Source: Plectosphaerella cucumerina (taxonomy: Eukaryota > Ascomycota > Sordariomycetes > Glomerellales > Plectosphaerellaceae). From it: a stretch of DNA of 64,000 nt. The translations under genes and the position numbers were made by a program. The notes beneath the pieces were generated by a model. It worked only from the letters and a program-made list of their open reading frames with translations, was not told the origin of the DNA and did no database searches. Each line of letters begins with the position of its first letter. The stretch's first letter is position 1. Shown in pieces: positions 1-11,545 of this stretch. The stretch spans positions 372,001-436,000 of the forward strand of contig JAGPXD010000004.1 of assembly GCA_020746995.1 (NCBI GenBank), in the 5' to 3' direction.

Positions 1-522
1 CTGGGACCGACGAGCTTTGGGTATGTTTCTTTCTTGAGGGAGACGGATTAAGAAGATTTGTAGAATTGGTTGATTCCGTCACCTGGATTGATGCTTTGAA
101 ATCTGGAAGAAGACAGCTTTCGAGGGGACGAGTGAGCCCGCACCATCGCCTCCAGCTCCACACCCGAAGCTTGAGCTCGGGGCAGCTTATCGTTATCGAC
201 CATTGGATCGACGCTAAGCCTGAGACGTTGGGGGCGTCAGAGCTTACCTGACATATTCAGCTATCGGGCTTCTGCTCACGTGCATATGCCTAAAAAGGGG
301 TCCGCCCCTGTGCACAGACCACGTCCCTCGCTTGGGCTGGCAGCCCTCCCGGCCAATGAGCTAGCCCCAGTCAAATCGGGCCTCCCACACAAAATTTACA
401 CAGATCGCGAAAAGTCACTCCGTCTTGCAAAGCCAGTCAGTTCCCCGTCAACCCGTCGCGCCCATCCGCCCAGCCAACCGATTCGATCTCGTCTCGATAC
501 AACAGCCGACAATACCGCCAAC
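1..522. other. Region upstream of RPS29
   Basis: No convincing gene is visible. The stretch probably holds the RPS29 promoter and 5' leader, which becomes C/T-rich just before the start codon at 523. Short open frames here have no recognisable content. Confidence 0.5.
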
Positions 523-966
523 ATGTCTCACGAATCCGTCTGGAACTCTCGCCCCCGCACCTACGGCAAGGGCTCGCGCTCTTGGTATGGACAGCCCTGA
601 ACAACCCCTCCGACGCCCTCCTCGATGTCGCCGTCGCCGCCCGAGTGGCCGAGGCGCCCGAAGCCCTGCCACGACGGCGAAGACAGCGACAGTGGAGGGC
701 TTGGAGAAATGTGGCTCTGGAATACTGGCAGCTAACATGATTGGGATTCAGCCGCGTCTGCAAGCACTCTGCTGGTCTGATCCGCAAGTACGACCTGAAC
801 CTGTGCCGTCAGTGCTTCCGTGAGAAGGCCAAGGACATCGGCTTCACCAAGGTACGACCCTGCCAGACCCACGGCCACGAGGAACCGCAGCAATTGCTCG
901 CCCTTCAACGACAGGCCTCGTGCGAGAGACAAGTGCTGACAGATTGTCAACCCACAGTTCCGTTAA
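523..966 (+). CDS. RPS29: 40S ribosomal protein S29 (uS14 family)
   Basis: Small-subunit ribosomal protein of the uS14 family, which sits in the head of the 40S subunit. Three exons fit: 523-584, 752-851 and 958-966, joining in phase to 56 residues, the normal eukaryotic S29 length. The protein begins MSHESVWNSRPRTYGKGSR and carries two CxxC pairs (CRVC and CRQC) that bind the single zinc ion; it ends with the family-typical GFTKFR. Intron 1 has a GTATGG donor, a GCTAAC branch and a CAG acceptor; intron 2 has GTACGA, GCTGAC and ACAG. The last exon encodes only Phe-Arg-stop, so a simple ORF search misses both ends. The N-terminus, length and zinc motif leave little doubt. Confidence 0.95.
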
Positions 967-1730
967 ATCCCTACTTCCCCTCGACGATGATGGAACGACT
1001 CAGAGATGAACGGGGCTAGCCGGTTGGGATCCTCGCCACACGCCGCCACGATGCCGAGGTGCGGCCTGGAACAAAATGGGAAATCTCGTTTTCAGAAGAG
1101 GGAACGAGGACTGGAGGAAGACGGTTTCCTCCCTGGCGTATCCCAGAAGCCCACAAGGGCACGGAGTTTTCGGTCGCGGCTTTTACTACACCGGAAGTAC
1201 GGACGAAATGGCTTTTGCCGCCGATTATTCTCTCTGAGCATAGGCGAATAACACGGCAACTAAATCACTCGATCGACCCCCCAAGAGATGCGTGATGTTG
1301 GGTGGGATGGACGTCCCGTGGGTGATGCGGTTGCCGGACCATCTCCACAGGATGATGACACCTTAGACGCAGGTCGCGCGAGCGAATGAGAGGAACTGAA
1401 ATGTCATGAGTTGTTGTTGTTGCAGATTTGACCGTTCTGTTGGGCCTCTATCTAAAGTACAATGCTGAAAACAGAGGTGAAGTAGAGCGGAGAGCTTGGA
1501 GCCCATGAAACGGTGATATACAGGTTGAGGCCCTCCCCAGGGCCCCGGGTGGATGTCGGTCGGTTGTTGTACATGAGGTCATAAAACAAGGCCAACTCCA
1601 GCTCTTTTGTACACCGCACCTGCGCCCAAAGCTCCGGTGGCAGCCGGTATGGCGGCTATCCCTCTGGACACGGCACGAGGCGTGGCGCGGCCGTGTCGCT
1701 TTCTCTTCACCGTGGAAAGACCACGTCCGC
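967..1730. other. Intergenic, RPS29 / TUF1 3' ends
   Basis: Stretch between the convergent ends of RPS29 and mitochondrial EF-Tu. It probably contains both 3' UTRs. No coding pattern or RNA gene was recognised. Confidence 0.5.
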
Positions 1731-3185
1731 TTACTTCATGATGCGGGTGATCAGACCGGTGGCGACGGTCCTGCCGCCCTCACGGACGTTGAAGCGCTGA
1801 CCGACCTCGATGGCGCAAGGCTGGTGCAGGTGGGCGACCATCTCGACGTTGTCGCCGGGCATGACGATCTTGTGGTCGGCATCCTCGGTACCCTCGGGGA
1901 AGGTCAGGGCGCAAGACTCATCGTTGGTGCGGAGGTACATCTGGGGAGCGTAGTTCTGGCGGAAACCAGTGTGGCGGCCACCCTCCTCCTTGGTGAGGAC
2001 GTAGAGCGAGCACATGAAGGTCTGGTGAGCCTTGGCGGTGCCGGGAACGGTAACGACCATGCCGCGCTTGATGTCCTCGCGGCGGATACCACGGACCAGG
2101 AGACCAGAGTTGTCACCGGCGCGGGACTCGTCGCAGGACTTCTTGAAGGTCTCAATGTCGGTGACCTTGGTCTTGATGACCTCGGAGCCCTTGCCGACGA
2201 TCTCGACCTCGGAATCCTTCTTCAGGATACCACGCTCGACACGGCCACTGACGACGGTACCACGGCCGGCAATGGAGAAGACATCCTCGACGGACATGAG
2301 GAAGGGCTTGTCGAGGTCGCGCTGGGGGGTAGGGATCCAGGTGTCGACGGCGGCCATGAGCTCGTCGATCTTCTGGGTGCCGATCTCCTCCTTCTGGTTG
2401 TTCAGGGCGCACAGGGCGGAACCCATGATGACGGGGGTGTCGTCGCCCTCGAAGCCGTAGGTGCTGAGAAGCTCACGCATCTCCATCTCGACGAGCTCCA
2501 GCATCTCGGGGTCGTCAATGGTGTCGACCTTGTTGACGAAGACGACGATCCTCTGGACACCGACCTGACGGGCGAGCAGCAGGTGCTCACGGGTCTGGGG
2601 CATCTGACCGTCGGAAGCGGCAACGACGATGATGGCACCATCCATGTTGGCGGCACCAGTAATCATGTTCTTGATGTAATCGGCGTGACCAGGGCAGTCG
2701 ACGTGGGAGTAGTGGCGAGCCTCCGTCGAGTACTCGATGTGTGCGGTGGAGATGGTGATACCACGCTTCCTCTCCTCGGGGGCCTTGTCGATGGAGCCAT
2801 AGTCGAGGAAGTTGGCCATGCCCTTCTCAGCCTGGCGCTTGGTGATGGCGGCGGACAGGGTGGTCTGGTATCTGTGTCAGCTAGGTGTGTTCAGAGTTGA
2901 TGAGGCAAGCGATGCGTCGCTACCTTGCCGTGATCGACGTGACCGATGGTGCCTGTGGGACGAGTGTCAGCCGGATGATCGCGCGAGACGTCTGTCGATC
3001 CAAGGCTACATACCAATGTTGACATGGGGCTTGGTGCGCTCGAAGACGGCGTACGAGCGGTAGGTGTTGAGGATGGGAGAGATGTTCTGCTTCTTGAGGG
3101 CGGCCGTCACGGGGTTGACATTGCCGCCGCGCAGCGAGGACCGCGCCGTCCTCAGGAAGGGGGTGATCGACCTGAAGGCAGACAT
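1731..3185 (-). CDS. TUF1: Mitochondrial elongation factor Tu
   Basis: GTPase that delivers aminoacyl-tRNA to the mitochondrial ribosome. Three exons on the minus strand: 3185-3014, 2952-2924 and 2864-1731, giving 444 residues, normal for fungal mitochondrial EF-Tu. The first about 45 residues (starting MSAFRSITPFLRTARSS) are basic, serine-rich and poor in acid, as a mitochondrial presequence should be. G1 is GHVDHGKTT, with an intron between Lys and Thr; G2 RGITI, G3 DCPGH and G4 NKVD follow. Domains 2 and 3 continue to the end (ITRIMK). The middle exon is only 29 nt. The ATG at 2819 is internal; starting there would delete the P-loop, so the upstream exons are required. Confidence 0.95.
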
Positions 3186-3751
3186 TGTGTGTCTGTGTGT
3201 GTGATTAAAGGGTATTGGAAACAAACGAAGAAGAAAAGGAGGGTACAGATGGCAGGCGATTGGAGTGAGTGCAGGATGTCTGTCTCGTCGCGACACTGGC
3301 CTGATGTTGGACTTCAGTTGGGGAAATTTTTCGCTCCAGTCGAGGTGTCAAGGTCGAGGAGCTCTTGGGGCGGAGTGGACCCGTCCCAGGGGTTCCGCGG
3401 TGCATTTGCGCAGTGGTGACGCCGCGTCGCACTGTGGCCGGCATGTTTAGTGGGTTCATCACGTGAACACGCGGCGAATCACGATGGGCATATTTGCAGC
3501 GTGAGGGAGCTCCTCAGATTTCCTTCGGGCCATTGCGGATGATTTTAGTCAGGGTGGGCAGCAATGAGCCAGAAGACGAGAACTCAATGAGGATGATGGT
3601 TGCTTGGTGTTGAAGACAAGGTGCAGAACTACTCCATCTTGAAGATGTTGGATATGTTCCTGTTCCTATCGTTGGTGCCGGCCAGAGAGATGCATGTGCT
3701 GCCCAAATTGCTTGAATCCAATGGATGCAATGCTCGTGAATATCCTCGATC
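3186..3751. other. Intergenic, upstream of TUF1
   Basis: Holds the TUF1 promoter and leader (minus strand) and the 3' end of the next minus-strand gene. Nothing else was recognised. Confidence 0.5.
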
Positions 3752-4685
3752 CTACTCCGACCCGTCGCCAGAGTCGCTACCGTCATCCTCACCTCCCTTG
3801 CCCTCCTTCGCCTTGGCTCTCCTCTTGAGCTTCCGCAGCCGGTTCAGCCGCTTCTTCTTCTCCTTGAGGTGCTCCTCTTTGGTCATCTTGGACTTATCCT
3901 CGGCCTCAGCCTTCTTCTTCGCCTCCCGATCCTTGGTACGCATCGCGATGCGCCTCTTCTTCCCCATCCGCCTCCTCTTAATCTTGCCATCCTCGCCATC
4001 AGCACTCGTCAGCCTCTCGACTTGATCGGTCATGGTCTCCCTACTGGTCGCGCTTCTCAAGATCTTCCCCGCGGAGCCGACGTGTGTGACTTTCCAAGGC
4101 ATCTCCATGCCCCACCAGCGTTGTGTCGACCGCCGCAGGACCTCTTCGCCGCTGAGGGCTGCAAACTCGATCTTCTCCTTCTCCTCTGCCGTCAGCGGCT
4201 CGGCTATGTAGTATGATAGCGGCCGGACCCGGACCATCTCCCCTTCAGGCGGAGGGGCATCGTCGTTCTGCTCTACCAGCACGATCTTCGCAGGTGGCGC
4301 AGCGGACTTGAAGAGCCTGAACTCGAACTCTTCCTCTACTGGTTCTTGAGGTTTCGCGGCGGGTTTTGTAGTTTCCTTTTCGTCTGCCTCTGTGTCTTCT
4401 TCGTCGCTGTCCTGCTTCGGTGCAGGGGCGGGCTTCGGGGTCGCAGCGGGTCTCGCAGCAGGCGGCGCATCGAGATTGTCTGTGGCGAACGTCTTTGCGA
4501 ATCTCTCGCGCAGCTTGGCTTCGAGCACGGCACGTCGCTCATCTTCGCCGGCCGAGTCGGACTCGGGGCTGGAGTCTCGGAGGTCTTCGCGGCGCACCCT
4601 ATGAGCGAACGTTAGGTCGACGGCGCGAGCCATTGCGCAGTGTGACAACATACCGCTTCGCCTCTGGGAGCTCAAACATCGTCAT
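3752..4685 (-). CDS. Basic fungal protein, probably DUF2011-like
   Basis: Two exons, 4685-4654 and 4598-3752, give 292 residues. Exon 1 encodes the start MTMFELPEAKR and exon 2 continues VRREDL. The intron has a GTATGT donor, a CTAAC branch and an ATAG acceptor. A second ATG at 4679 would remove two residues. Visible parts: an acidic, Ala/Pro/Lys-rich linker (about 40-100), a conserved-looking block with FEFRLFKS and KIVLVEQ followed by RPLSYYI and WWGMEMPWKV, then a strongly Lys/Arg-rich tail (from about 225) that ends in a short Asp/Gly/Ser stretch. The FRLF...KIVL block and the basic tail resemble what I remember of the fungal DUF2011 family, whose role is unknown; the tail suggests a nuclear or nucleolar location. 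The gene is confident, the family assignment is not. Confidence 0.75.
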
Positions 4686-5335
4686 GTTGAACAATCTTTT
4701 GTGTTTTCGTTGCGACAGACACGCATAAGTTCGGTTCTATGCTCCGCGGTCTCGATTGAAGTCGGTCAATGTGTGGAGGGACGGGACATCGACAAAAGTT
4801 TTAGTGGGGCGTTCAGTTGGGCGGCTTGTGTCCAAGCCCCGTCCGCCGGCGGCTCGCTCCAGTGTCGTGAAATGCATCCTCAACATCACATACTGGATCA
4901 CAAACGAGGCCGCATTCCGCAATCAAGCACAATCATCGAATCTTGACAGAGGGCGAAACAGTTGGCCTCTTGCATCAAATCTCTCGCGGTAAATGTTGGG
5001 GCAATGGCAGACAGGGCGCTTTCTGCCCAGTCTTCCCTGTCTTCAGACTCTCCTGCGCCTCAGTTCCGAGCTGCGTGTCCGGTCTTTGAGGGACGTGGTA
5101 TAGTTCGCTGACCCCAGATCCCTCCATGCCGACCCTCACAGCTGACAGCAGGCCACAATCATCTTCCCTTCTGTCGAGCTGATATCTCTCAGTAAACCGC
5201 TACCAAGGAGTCTCCTCGTGTGCTGACTCCCTTCTGAAATTGAGCATTAGCCGGGAATCCATTTTGCATGCAGACAGAACGGAACGTACAAGGCCGTGTC
5301 TTTCTGTGGACAGTGTGGCTCAGCACCAATGCTCT
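4686..5335. other. Intergenic, no gene seen
   Basis: Holds the promoter of the minus-strand gene ending at 4685 and the 3' side of the next one. No coding or RNA signal was recognised. Confidence 0.45.
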
Positions 5336-5668
5336 TCAGACCAGAAGACGACGTTCCGAAGCGGGAATGCGGCTTTCAAACAAGCCATGGTCCCTCAGGA
5401 CATCGTCAAGGGTGATTCCGGCGTTGTCGAACCACTGGAGGACCATGTTGATGGTCACATCGCGCTTGGAGATGTTGCGTGCGTGAGGCTGCGTGTCTTG
5501 GTAGATTGCGCTGCCAGTGGGCATCTCTTGCTCTGTGGCACGCTTCTCCGAGACGTTGAGTGACTGAGTCGCAGGTTCGGAGGTTTGGCCGGACTGGTCC
5601 ACCATCGGAGCGGCCTGAACAAGACGGCAGAGCGTCGCGAGAACTCCGAGGACCTGAGGGAAATACAT
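5336..5668 (-). CDS. Small secreted protein, unknown
   Basis: Intronless 110-residue frame starting MYFPQVLGVLATLCRLVQAA, a clear signal peptide with likely cleavage after QAA or QAAP. The mature part has two Lys-Arg sites (SEKR and ISKR), which are typical Kex2 sites; cutting at the second would free a C-terminal peptide of about 42 residues starting DVTINMVLQWFDNAG. After the signal there is no cysteine, so this is not a disulfide-type effector. No family is recognised. The gene could be an effector or peptide precursor, or a chance frame; signal peptide plus dibasic sites favour a real gene. An extra exon cannot be excluded. Confidence 0.5.
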   Translation of the reverse strand: MYFPQVLGVLATLCRLVQAAPMVDQSGQTSEPATQSLNVSEKRATEQEMPTGSAIYQDTQPHARNISKRDVTINMVLQWFDNAGITLDDVLRDHGLFESRIPASERRLLV

Positions 5669-6681
5669 CTTGGTTTCTGGGTTCGGCTTGGTGATCTTGA
5701 GTTTGTGATGGAAGTCCGATGCGGTGGTTCAGGGTTGCTGCAAGGAGGTAGCGAAATCAAGACGAGAGCGCGAAGTGATGTTGAGTTCTTGGAACGACAA
5801 TGGATTGGATCATTGAAAAGAGGTCTTCGAAGGCATCGCGAAGGCATATCTCGTGGTAATCGTTGTTCTTCATGGCGTTTGGGGGAACAATCGGAAGCCT
5901 TGGTGGACAATCCGAAGACCGTTAACATTGTCCTGCGCTGTCGTTGGCGGGAAGCTGCGAAACCAGGCAACCGCAGCAAGCAACTGCCCGCCAATCTTTC
6001 TGATCTATCAGCAGCAATATGACCAAGATCAAGCTTGGACGTCTGATTCTTCATTCGAAAGGTTGACAGGAACGAGAGAACTTCAAGTAGCGCAGGCATG
6101 CATTGAGGCCCCCTGTCGCAGTACTCATGGCTACCCATGGCGACCCCTTTCACCCCTTTTTTTACACGGACTGATGCACATCGCAGCTGAACCCCGACGA
6201 GACGAGGGATCGTTATCGTCGAAGGCTCCACCGATTTTTGTCGTAGCATCGGACAAGACCGATATCATCCCTCACCTTTGGTATTTGAATCCCTCCTCTT
6301 CGATGGAGGTACATCCAGTCTTCTTTGACCACAGGTGCTCAACGAACTGCTGGCATTCATTCGAGCTGTAATTTGCTCGTTTTTCCAGCATTGTCACGGC
6401 TTGCACGGTGAACTCCTCGGACATGACATCAGTCAGCCTGGATCCTGGCGGGGTCTCGTCCCGCAGTGACGGTTGAGGGTGGGTTGAGTGCGGGGCACAG
6501 AGCTCCGGCACCAGGTCCGATACTACCAGCAGCCCCCCGTCACATCGGACTCGGAGTCAGGGACTCACTCAGCTTACAGATTCAGCGACACCCCACGGAA
6601 TAACTCGAAGGCATTGGGGAAAACCCGGTCAATGAGTTGAAACTGCACAGGACATAGACAGAGCAGACAGACTGCAGCCGG
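5669..6681. other. Intergenic, no confident gene
   Basis: Lies between the divergent starts of the secreted-protein gene (minus, 5668) and the P-loop kinase (plus, 6682). It must carry both promoters. A minus-strand frame at 6272-6511 was considered and rejected. Confidence 0.45.
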
Positions 6682-7476
6682 ATGGACGACCAGGTGAACC
6701 GCCTCGTGGCCAAGGCCTGGGGGAGATACCAGAGCACCCCACCAAACGCCCGCCTCTGTAAGTACCCCTCCAAGCTCACAGCACCCCGAGCTCCAGAACA
6801 CTGCAATCACCCTGGAACACCTCCTAACCCTCTCTCAGTGATCGCCATCGGCGGCATCCCCGGCTCTGGAAAGACAACCCTCTCCCAACTAGTCGTGGAG
6901 CGCCTCAACGCCCTGGCCAAGTCATCATCCCCGAACACCCCGGCCCCAGCAGCCTTCGTCCCCATGGACGGATACCACCTCACCCGCGCACAGCTCTCCG
7001 CCCTCCCGGACCCAACCGAAGCCCACCGCCGGCGAGGCGCAGCCTTCACCTTTGACGGCGAGGCCTTCGTCCGCCTCGTCGCCGCCGCCCGGGAACCCCT
7101 GACGCCAACGTCGAAGACGATCCGCGCCCCCAGCTTCGACCACGCCATCAAGGACCCAAAGGAGGACGATATCGCCATAGAGCCGACCCATCGCATCCTC
7201 GTCTTTGAGGGACTCTACATCACCCTCGACAAGCCGCCGTGGAACGATGCTGCCGCCCTCATGGACGAGACGTGGTTTGTAGACGTGGACTTTGACGTCG
7301 CGCGGAAGCGTCTCATCCGGCGTCATGTCCAGGCCGGTATTGCTGAGAATGAAGCAGATGCCGACAAGAGGGCCCGGGAGAACGATCTCGTCAACGGACA
7401 GGAGATCTTGGACAACCGCCTGAGGGTAGACGAGGTCGTTGTCAGCCGCGAGGACAACACGTGGGTACACGAGTGA
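6682..7476 (+). CDS. P-loop kinase, YFH7 / uridine kinase-like
   Basis: Nucleoside-kinase/phosphoribulokinase-type NTPase. Two exons, 6682-6757 and 6839-7476, give 237 residues. The 81-nt intron (GTAAGT donor, CTAAC branch, CTCAG acceptor) is a multiple of three without a stop, so the unspliced frame is open too; splicing joins NARL directly to IAIGGIPGSGKTTL, a proper Walker A strand. Other family marks are MDGYHLTR after the first domain, HRRRGAAFTFD, a FDHAIKDP substrate-loop region and LVFEGLYITLD (Walker B). The C-terminal VARKRLIRRH is the usual lid/arginine region. The yeast relative YFH7 has no settled substrate, so none is assigned here. Confidence 0.9.
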   Translation: MDDQVNRLVAKAWGRYQSTPPNARLCKYPSKLTAPRAPEHCNHPGTPPNPLSVIAIGGIPGSGKTTLSQLVVERLNALAKSSSPNTPAPAAFVPMDGYHLTRAQLSALPDPTEAHRRRGAAFTFDGEAFVRLVAAAREPLTPTSKTIRAPSFDHAIKDPKEDDIAIEPTHRILVFEGLYITLDKPPWNDAAALMDETWFVDVDFDVARKRLIRRHVQAGIAENEADADKRARENDLVNGQEILDNRLRVDEVVVSREDNTWVHE

Positions 7477-7625
7477 CCTGCCATGCCTTGCATTTCACAT
7501 CATCCATCGCATGAAAGCAGAGCATGTAGAATTGAGACGATCACAGCGTTCATCTTGCTACCAGTCACTATCCCTGCCTCCACCTGTCTTCATGACATCG
7601 AACATGTTTGACCCACTGCCCCAGA

Positions 7626-10449
7626 TTACAGCTCTGACGAGACATCGCCATCGTCATAGACGTATTCCTCGACAGTGACAATCTTTCTCACCAGTCTGCC
7701 CTGACGAAGCGTCTGCATGGTCGTAACCTTGGTTCGAGGTCCATCATGCTCAAAACAGGCCTCCACGCCGTCTCCGAGCTTGACCAGCTCACCTTCCTCG
7801 AGTTCGTCTTCGACCACAGCATCAGGGATTGAGTTGTTGGCCGGGTCTGCAGTGAGCACTGTAGGCACAACAGTAGGGACTGATTTGTCGTCAGGAGTCG
7901 GAACCTCGGTTGGGGCAGCTGCGACCTTCGGAGTAGTTGGGGCTTGAACAGAGACCGACGGGGCTGCAGTGACCGCTGGAGTGGGTACAACAGAAGGTGC
8001 CGAGATGTCCACAAGAGGAGGAACCGTGATGTCCACAGGAGGAGGAACCGTGATGTCCACAGGAGGAGGAACCGTGATGTCCACAGGAGGAGGAACCGTG
8101 ATGTCCACAGGAGGAGGAACCGTGATCGAGGCCGCGACCTGCGGAGCAGTTGGCGCGTGAACAGAAACCGACCTCTGCCAACGAGTGAAGGCATCGGCTA
8201 TCGAAGTCCTCGGGACCGAAACAACTGGACGAGGAGAGGCGACGCGGGGGACCGCAGCAGGGGGGGCTTTGACAGTGATGGCGCTCTCCTGGGGTGCAGC
8301 GTCTTTGACAGGAATTGGAGAAGCAGTGAGCTCCCGCTCATGAGGAGCAGGCGTTTTCTCCATCGAACTGGCCACGTTGGTGACCGAATCGTCAACATGA
8401 GCAATGTCTGGCTGGGTCTCCGCCACAGCGATGGAATCGGTGGTCTCTTCTTCTTCGATCTTGACCTTGGTAGCCGAATCCTCAAGATGAGGAGGCTCCT
8501 CAGTCTTGACCTTGATAGCCGGATCTGCGAGATTGGGAGGTTCCTCAATCTTGACCTTGATAGCCGGATCCGCGAGATGAGGAGGAACATCATCCATCTC
8601 CTCTTGCTTGATGACGACGTCAGAGACCGATTCCTGCGGAGGGACCGGATCAGTTGAGGTGATGGCAGCAATGCTGTCTGCCGTTTCCTTGATGGCATCG
8701 TCAGATGCCGACTTCTCAGGGTGAACACTCGTGGGGGTCGCACCGTCCTTGCTGGTGGGGGGATCATTGGTCGTCTCCTCCTTCTTGCTGGCGACTCCAG
8801 TGGCAGGCTCAGTGCCGGTAGACTTGTCCTTCTTCAGATTCTCAAAGTTCTGAATGGCGAGACGAACAAAAGAGGCCCGCATGATGTTTCGAACTCTCGA
8901 GGTAAGAGCCTCCGCGGGAATGCCGAGATTGATTGCCATCTCATCGGCGGCAAGAAGAGTCATCGACTCGCCAAACCCAACCGCGAATTCTGTATCCAGG
9001 CCTTTACCGAACTTGAGCTCCGCTTTCTGGACGGCTTCCATCAGCTGATCCTCACGTCCAGTCATGAACTTGTTGAGACAATGAATCTCGTGGATCGAAT
9101 GAAGCGTCTCCTTGAGTTTCTTCATCCTCTCTGCGCTTATGACACTGATGGTGTAGACGTCACCGCCGGCGCCTCCATTGTCGAAAGTCAGTGCGATGGT
9201 GAGAGCGTTCTTGGGAATGTCGAGGTTGACTGCCACCACCTTGTCCCAGTCGAACTTTGCTGAAGTGCCATTGTCGAATTTGAAAAGGAACGAGCCGATG
9301 ATTGCTTCTTCCCTCTGAACAAGCTTCATTGTGAAGTTGCCAGTGATGGAAGAGGTGGACGAGTGGGTTGCCAATGTGACCCGGCAGACAGAGGTAGACT
9401 TGAGGATAGTGATCGATCCACCCGATGGCACAATGATGGGTGCGGGCACCTCCCTGGGGCGCTCCTCTTCAATGACTTCCGCAACTTTCTGTGTGGTTTG
9501 TCCATGCGAGACCTCGGCCACGGGAGGAGGAATCGGCTTGGCGGCCGGAGTGTCTGCTTCAGGGACGGTGGGCTCTGCAATTTCCACTCGAGGCGGCGCC
9601 CACACGGCTCCAGCACGAAGGGCGCGAATGGGTGCCGGGGCAGCCGGGGTGACGGCGACCGGTGCCGCAACAGAGGCAACGAGAGGCCGGACGGCGGCAT
9701 GGGGCGTGCTGGGGACGACCGCCGGTCTGGCGGTAGGAGGCATTGCCGCGACAGGTGCAACTGCAGGCCTGGTGGCAGCGGGCACCGGCGCAGCAGGGAC
9801 AGCTGCAGGCCCCGCATGAGCAGGAGGGCCTCGGACAGGCTGCGGCATCGCAACGACCTGCGGGATAGGTCGGGTAGTCTGGGTGTTGGGATGGGTTCCG
9901 AATCTGCGAGTTGGGACGCCGTCTCTGACAACGGCTCCCAGGCCGGTCATACGCGCACCGCCAGCATTGGGGCTACCCAGCGTTAGTACAACCGTCGAGT
10001 GCAGAGTCAACAGACGACTTACCGCTGAGTGAAGGGTCGGTTTCCATGCGCAAAGTCGCGGACGTTGTTGTACAGGGCGTTCATGGAGTTCTGTGCTGCA
10101 GCGTGAAGTCTGCCTCCTCCTAGGTCGCCCAGGGCCTTGGACGCCTCGGCCTCGGCGTCGTCAAGTCCATTCGCGGCGAGAGCTGAACCATGGCATCAGT
10201 GTCCGAAAGTGATTCGCGAGCGTGGAAGGAACTTACCGCCCCAGCCTGCTCCGGCGGCTTGGGCGCCTCGAGGGATCTGTGGACGTCGGCGAGGTGGGAT
10301 ACGATCTCGAGGGTTGTGGTCGAGGGGCAGGTCGTTTTGTCGACCGATGCCCAAGTCATCCTGGTGAGGAAACATCAGCAACAGAACAAATGGAGAAATC
10401 AATGCGAGGTGAAACTTACCATCATGGCCGCAAGCGTTGCTTCCGCCAT
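7626..10449 (-). CDS. Large low-complexity protein, unknown
   Basis: Four exons on the minus strand (10449-10420, 10360-10237, 10182-10023, 9972-7626) splice in phase to 886 residues. All three introns have GTAAGT-like donors and CAG/TAG acceptors. The N-terminus (MAEATLAAMMDDLGIGRQND) leads into a Pro/Ala-rich linker. A globular-looking part around residues 300-500 follows, with alternating hydrophobic strands (IIGSFLFKFDNGTSAKFDW) and helices. The rest is acidic and repetitive: IKVKIEEPP-type repeats, then five copies of TVPP(P/L)VDI. I do not recognise a family. It is probably an intracellular protein with one folded core and long disordered arms; length polymorphism between strains is expected. 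Confidence 0.8.
8005..8124. repeat. Five 24-bp tandem repeats inside the CDS
   Basis: Five head-to-tail 24-bp units at 8005, 8029, 8053, 8077 and 8101. Units 2-5 are identical; unit 1 differs by one base in the part I compared (acaagagg instead of acaggagg). On the minus strand each unit encodes TVPPPVDI (TVPPLVDI in unit 1), so the repeat preserves the frame. Confidence 0.95.
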
Positions 10450-11545
10450 ATTCGCGTTGGTACGCCGAGGCTTGCTTGGGTGAAGTGGTGAGATGTGTAG
10501 CAGTGAGATGCGTTTTTGAGGGGGCAAGTTGCCGTGTGTGATTGTTGGTGGTGAGGGTTGGTTGTGAAATTTCCAGGTCAGGGGAAATTTGGGTGGGAGT
10601 GGTAGGTAAGTAGGTCTTTGGCAGTTGCCGGCTTGTGGAAGGAGCAGTCTGGGGAAGGTGCCACGCAACTCAGGCAGGAGATTTGTGCCTTCCCGTGTTG
10701 GTCGAGAGACACGCAGGTAGACACCAGAGGCTGATCCCCTTTTTTTTCGTTTGAGTAGACAGAAGCCTGATGTCTGAGGCCTGCTCTGAAGAAAGGAATC
10801 CCATGCAGGTTTGCACTCAAGGCGGACTGTGGATGGAAAGAAAGTGGTGGCCTTGTTGCACCTGAGGAGAAAGGATGGCAGTAAATGGCAGTTTTTATCT
10901 GAGGTGGGTGCCTGCCGAATATGCATTCAGGGCGATGCAAGGAGGCAGGAACACAACCCACTGGGCAGGCAGGCAATTGCTCCACCTGAAAGCCTTCTTC
11001 ACCTGATGCTCGAGGCAACCGTTTGTCCGGATGCTCTGACGGTAAATGGCCAAGAAATCAAGCAGAAACCCGGGCAAAATGAAGGAAGGTAAGAGAGCAG
11101 CTTCGCAGTGATCATCCGAGACATCTGCAGCAAGCCCCTGAGGATCCTGCAGCAATCCGAACTTTGGGTTGGGAAGACAGTGGAAGAGACGGGAGACTCT
11201 CACTTCAAGAGCTGGAGAACGCGGGCAACGCGCCAACCTCTCATACGACAGCCATGTCGACGAGCTGCACGTTCCGGGGATCATAGAGTAGCTATTGGTG
11301 ACATATGGCGATGTTGTCGGTTGCTGTTTACGCCTCGTGCGAGATCTCAAAGACACCGACATTGCTGAGGATCCCGTAGTCAGTTTCAAGACGCTCTTGA
11401 GTAATCAACGCTTTACATATAGCATACAACTCCACAGTCCTACATGCAAAAGACCTCCTGGCCTTCGTTCCCTTCTATTTTGGGATGACTACGATGCCAT
11501 TAGGCTTGGCCCTGCCCCATTCCCGTCCCTCTCCCCTTGCCCCCC
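10450..11545. other. Intergenic, no gene seen
   Basis: Holds the promoter and leader of the minus-strand gene starting at 10449 and the 3' side of RTF1. A T/G-rich tract on the plus strand near 10738-10750 (pyrimidine/purine-biased) is the only visible feature. Confidence 0.45.

Noticed and set aside
1824..2900. 358-residue plus-strand open frame opposite mitochondrial EF-Tu
   Set aside because: It is the antisense of a strongly conserved, C-ending-codon gene, which commonly leaves an open frame; Val/Leu/Gly/Asp-rich content without any family motif.
6272..6511. 79-residue minus-strand frame
   Set aside because: No signal peptide, domain or clear splice partner; could be a chance frame in a promoter region.
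10895..11389. 164-residue minus-strand frame between RTF1 and the low-complexity gene
   Set aside because: Composition without pattern and no family resemblance; lies where promoter and 3' UTR sequence is expected.
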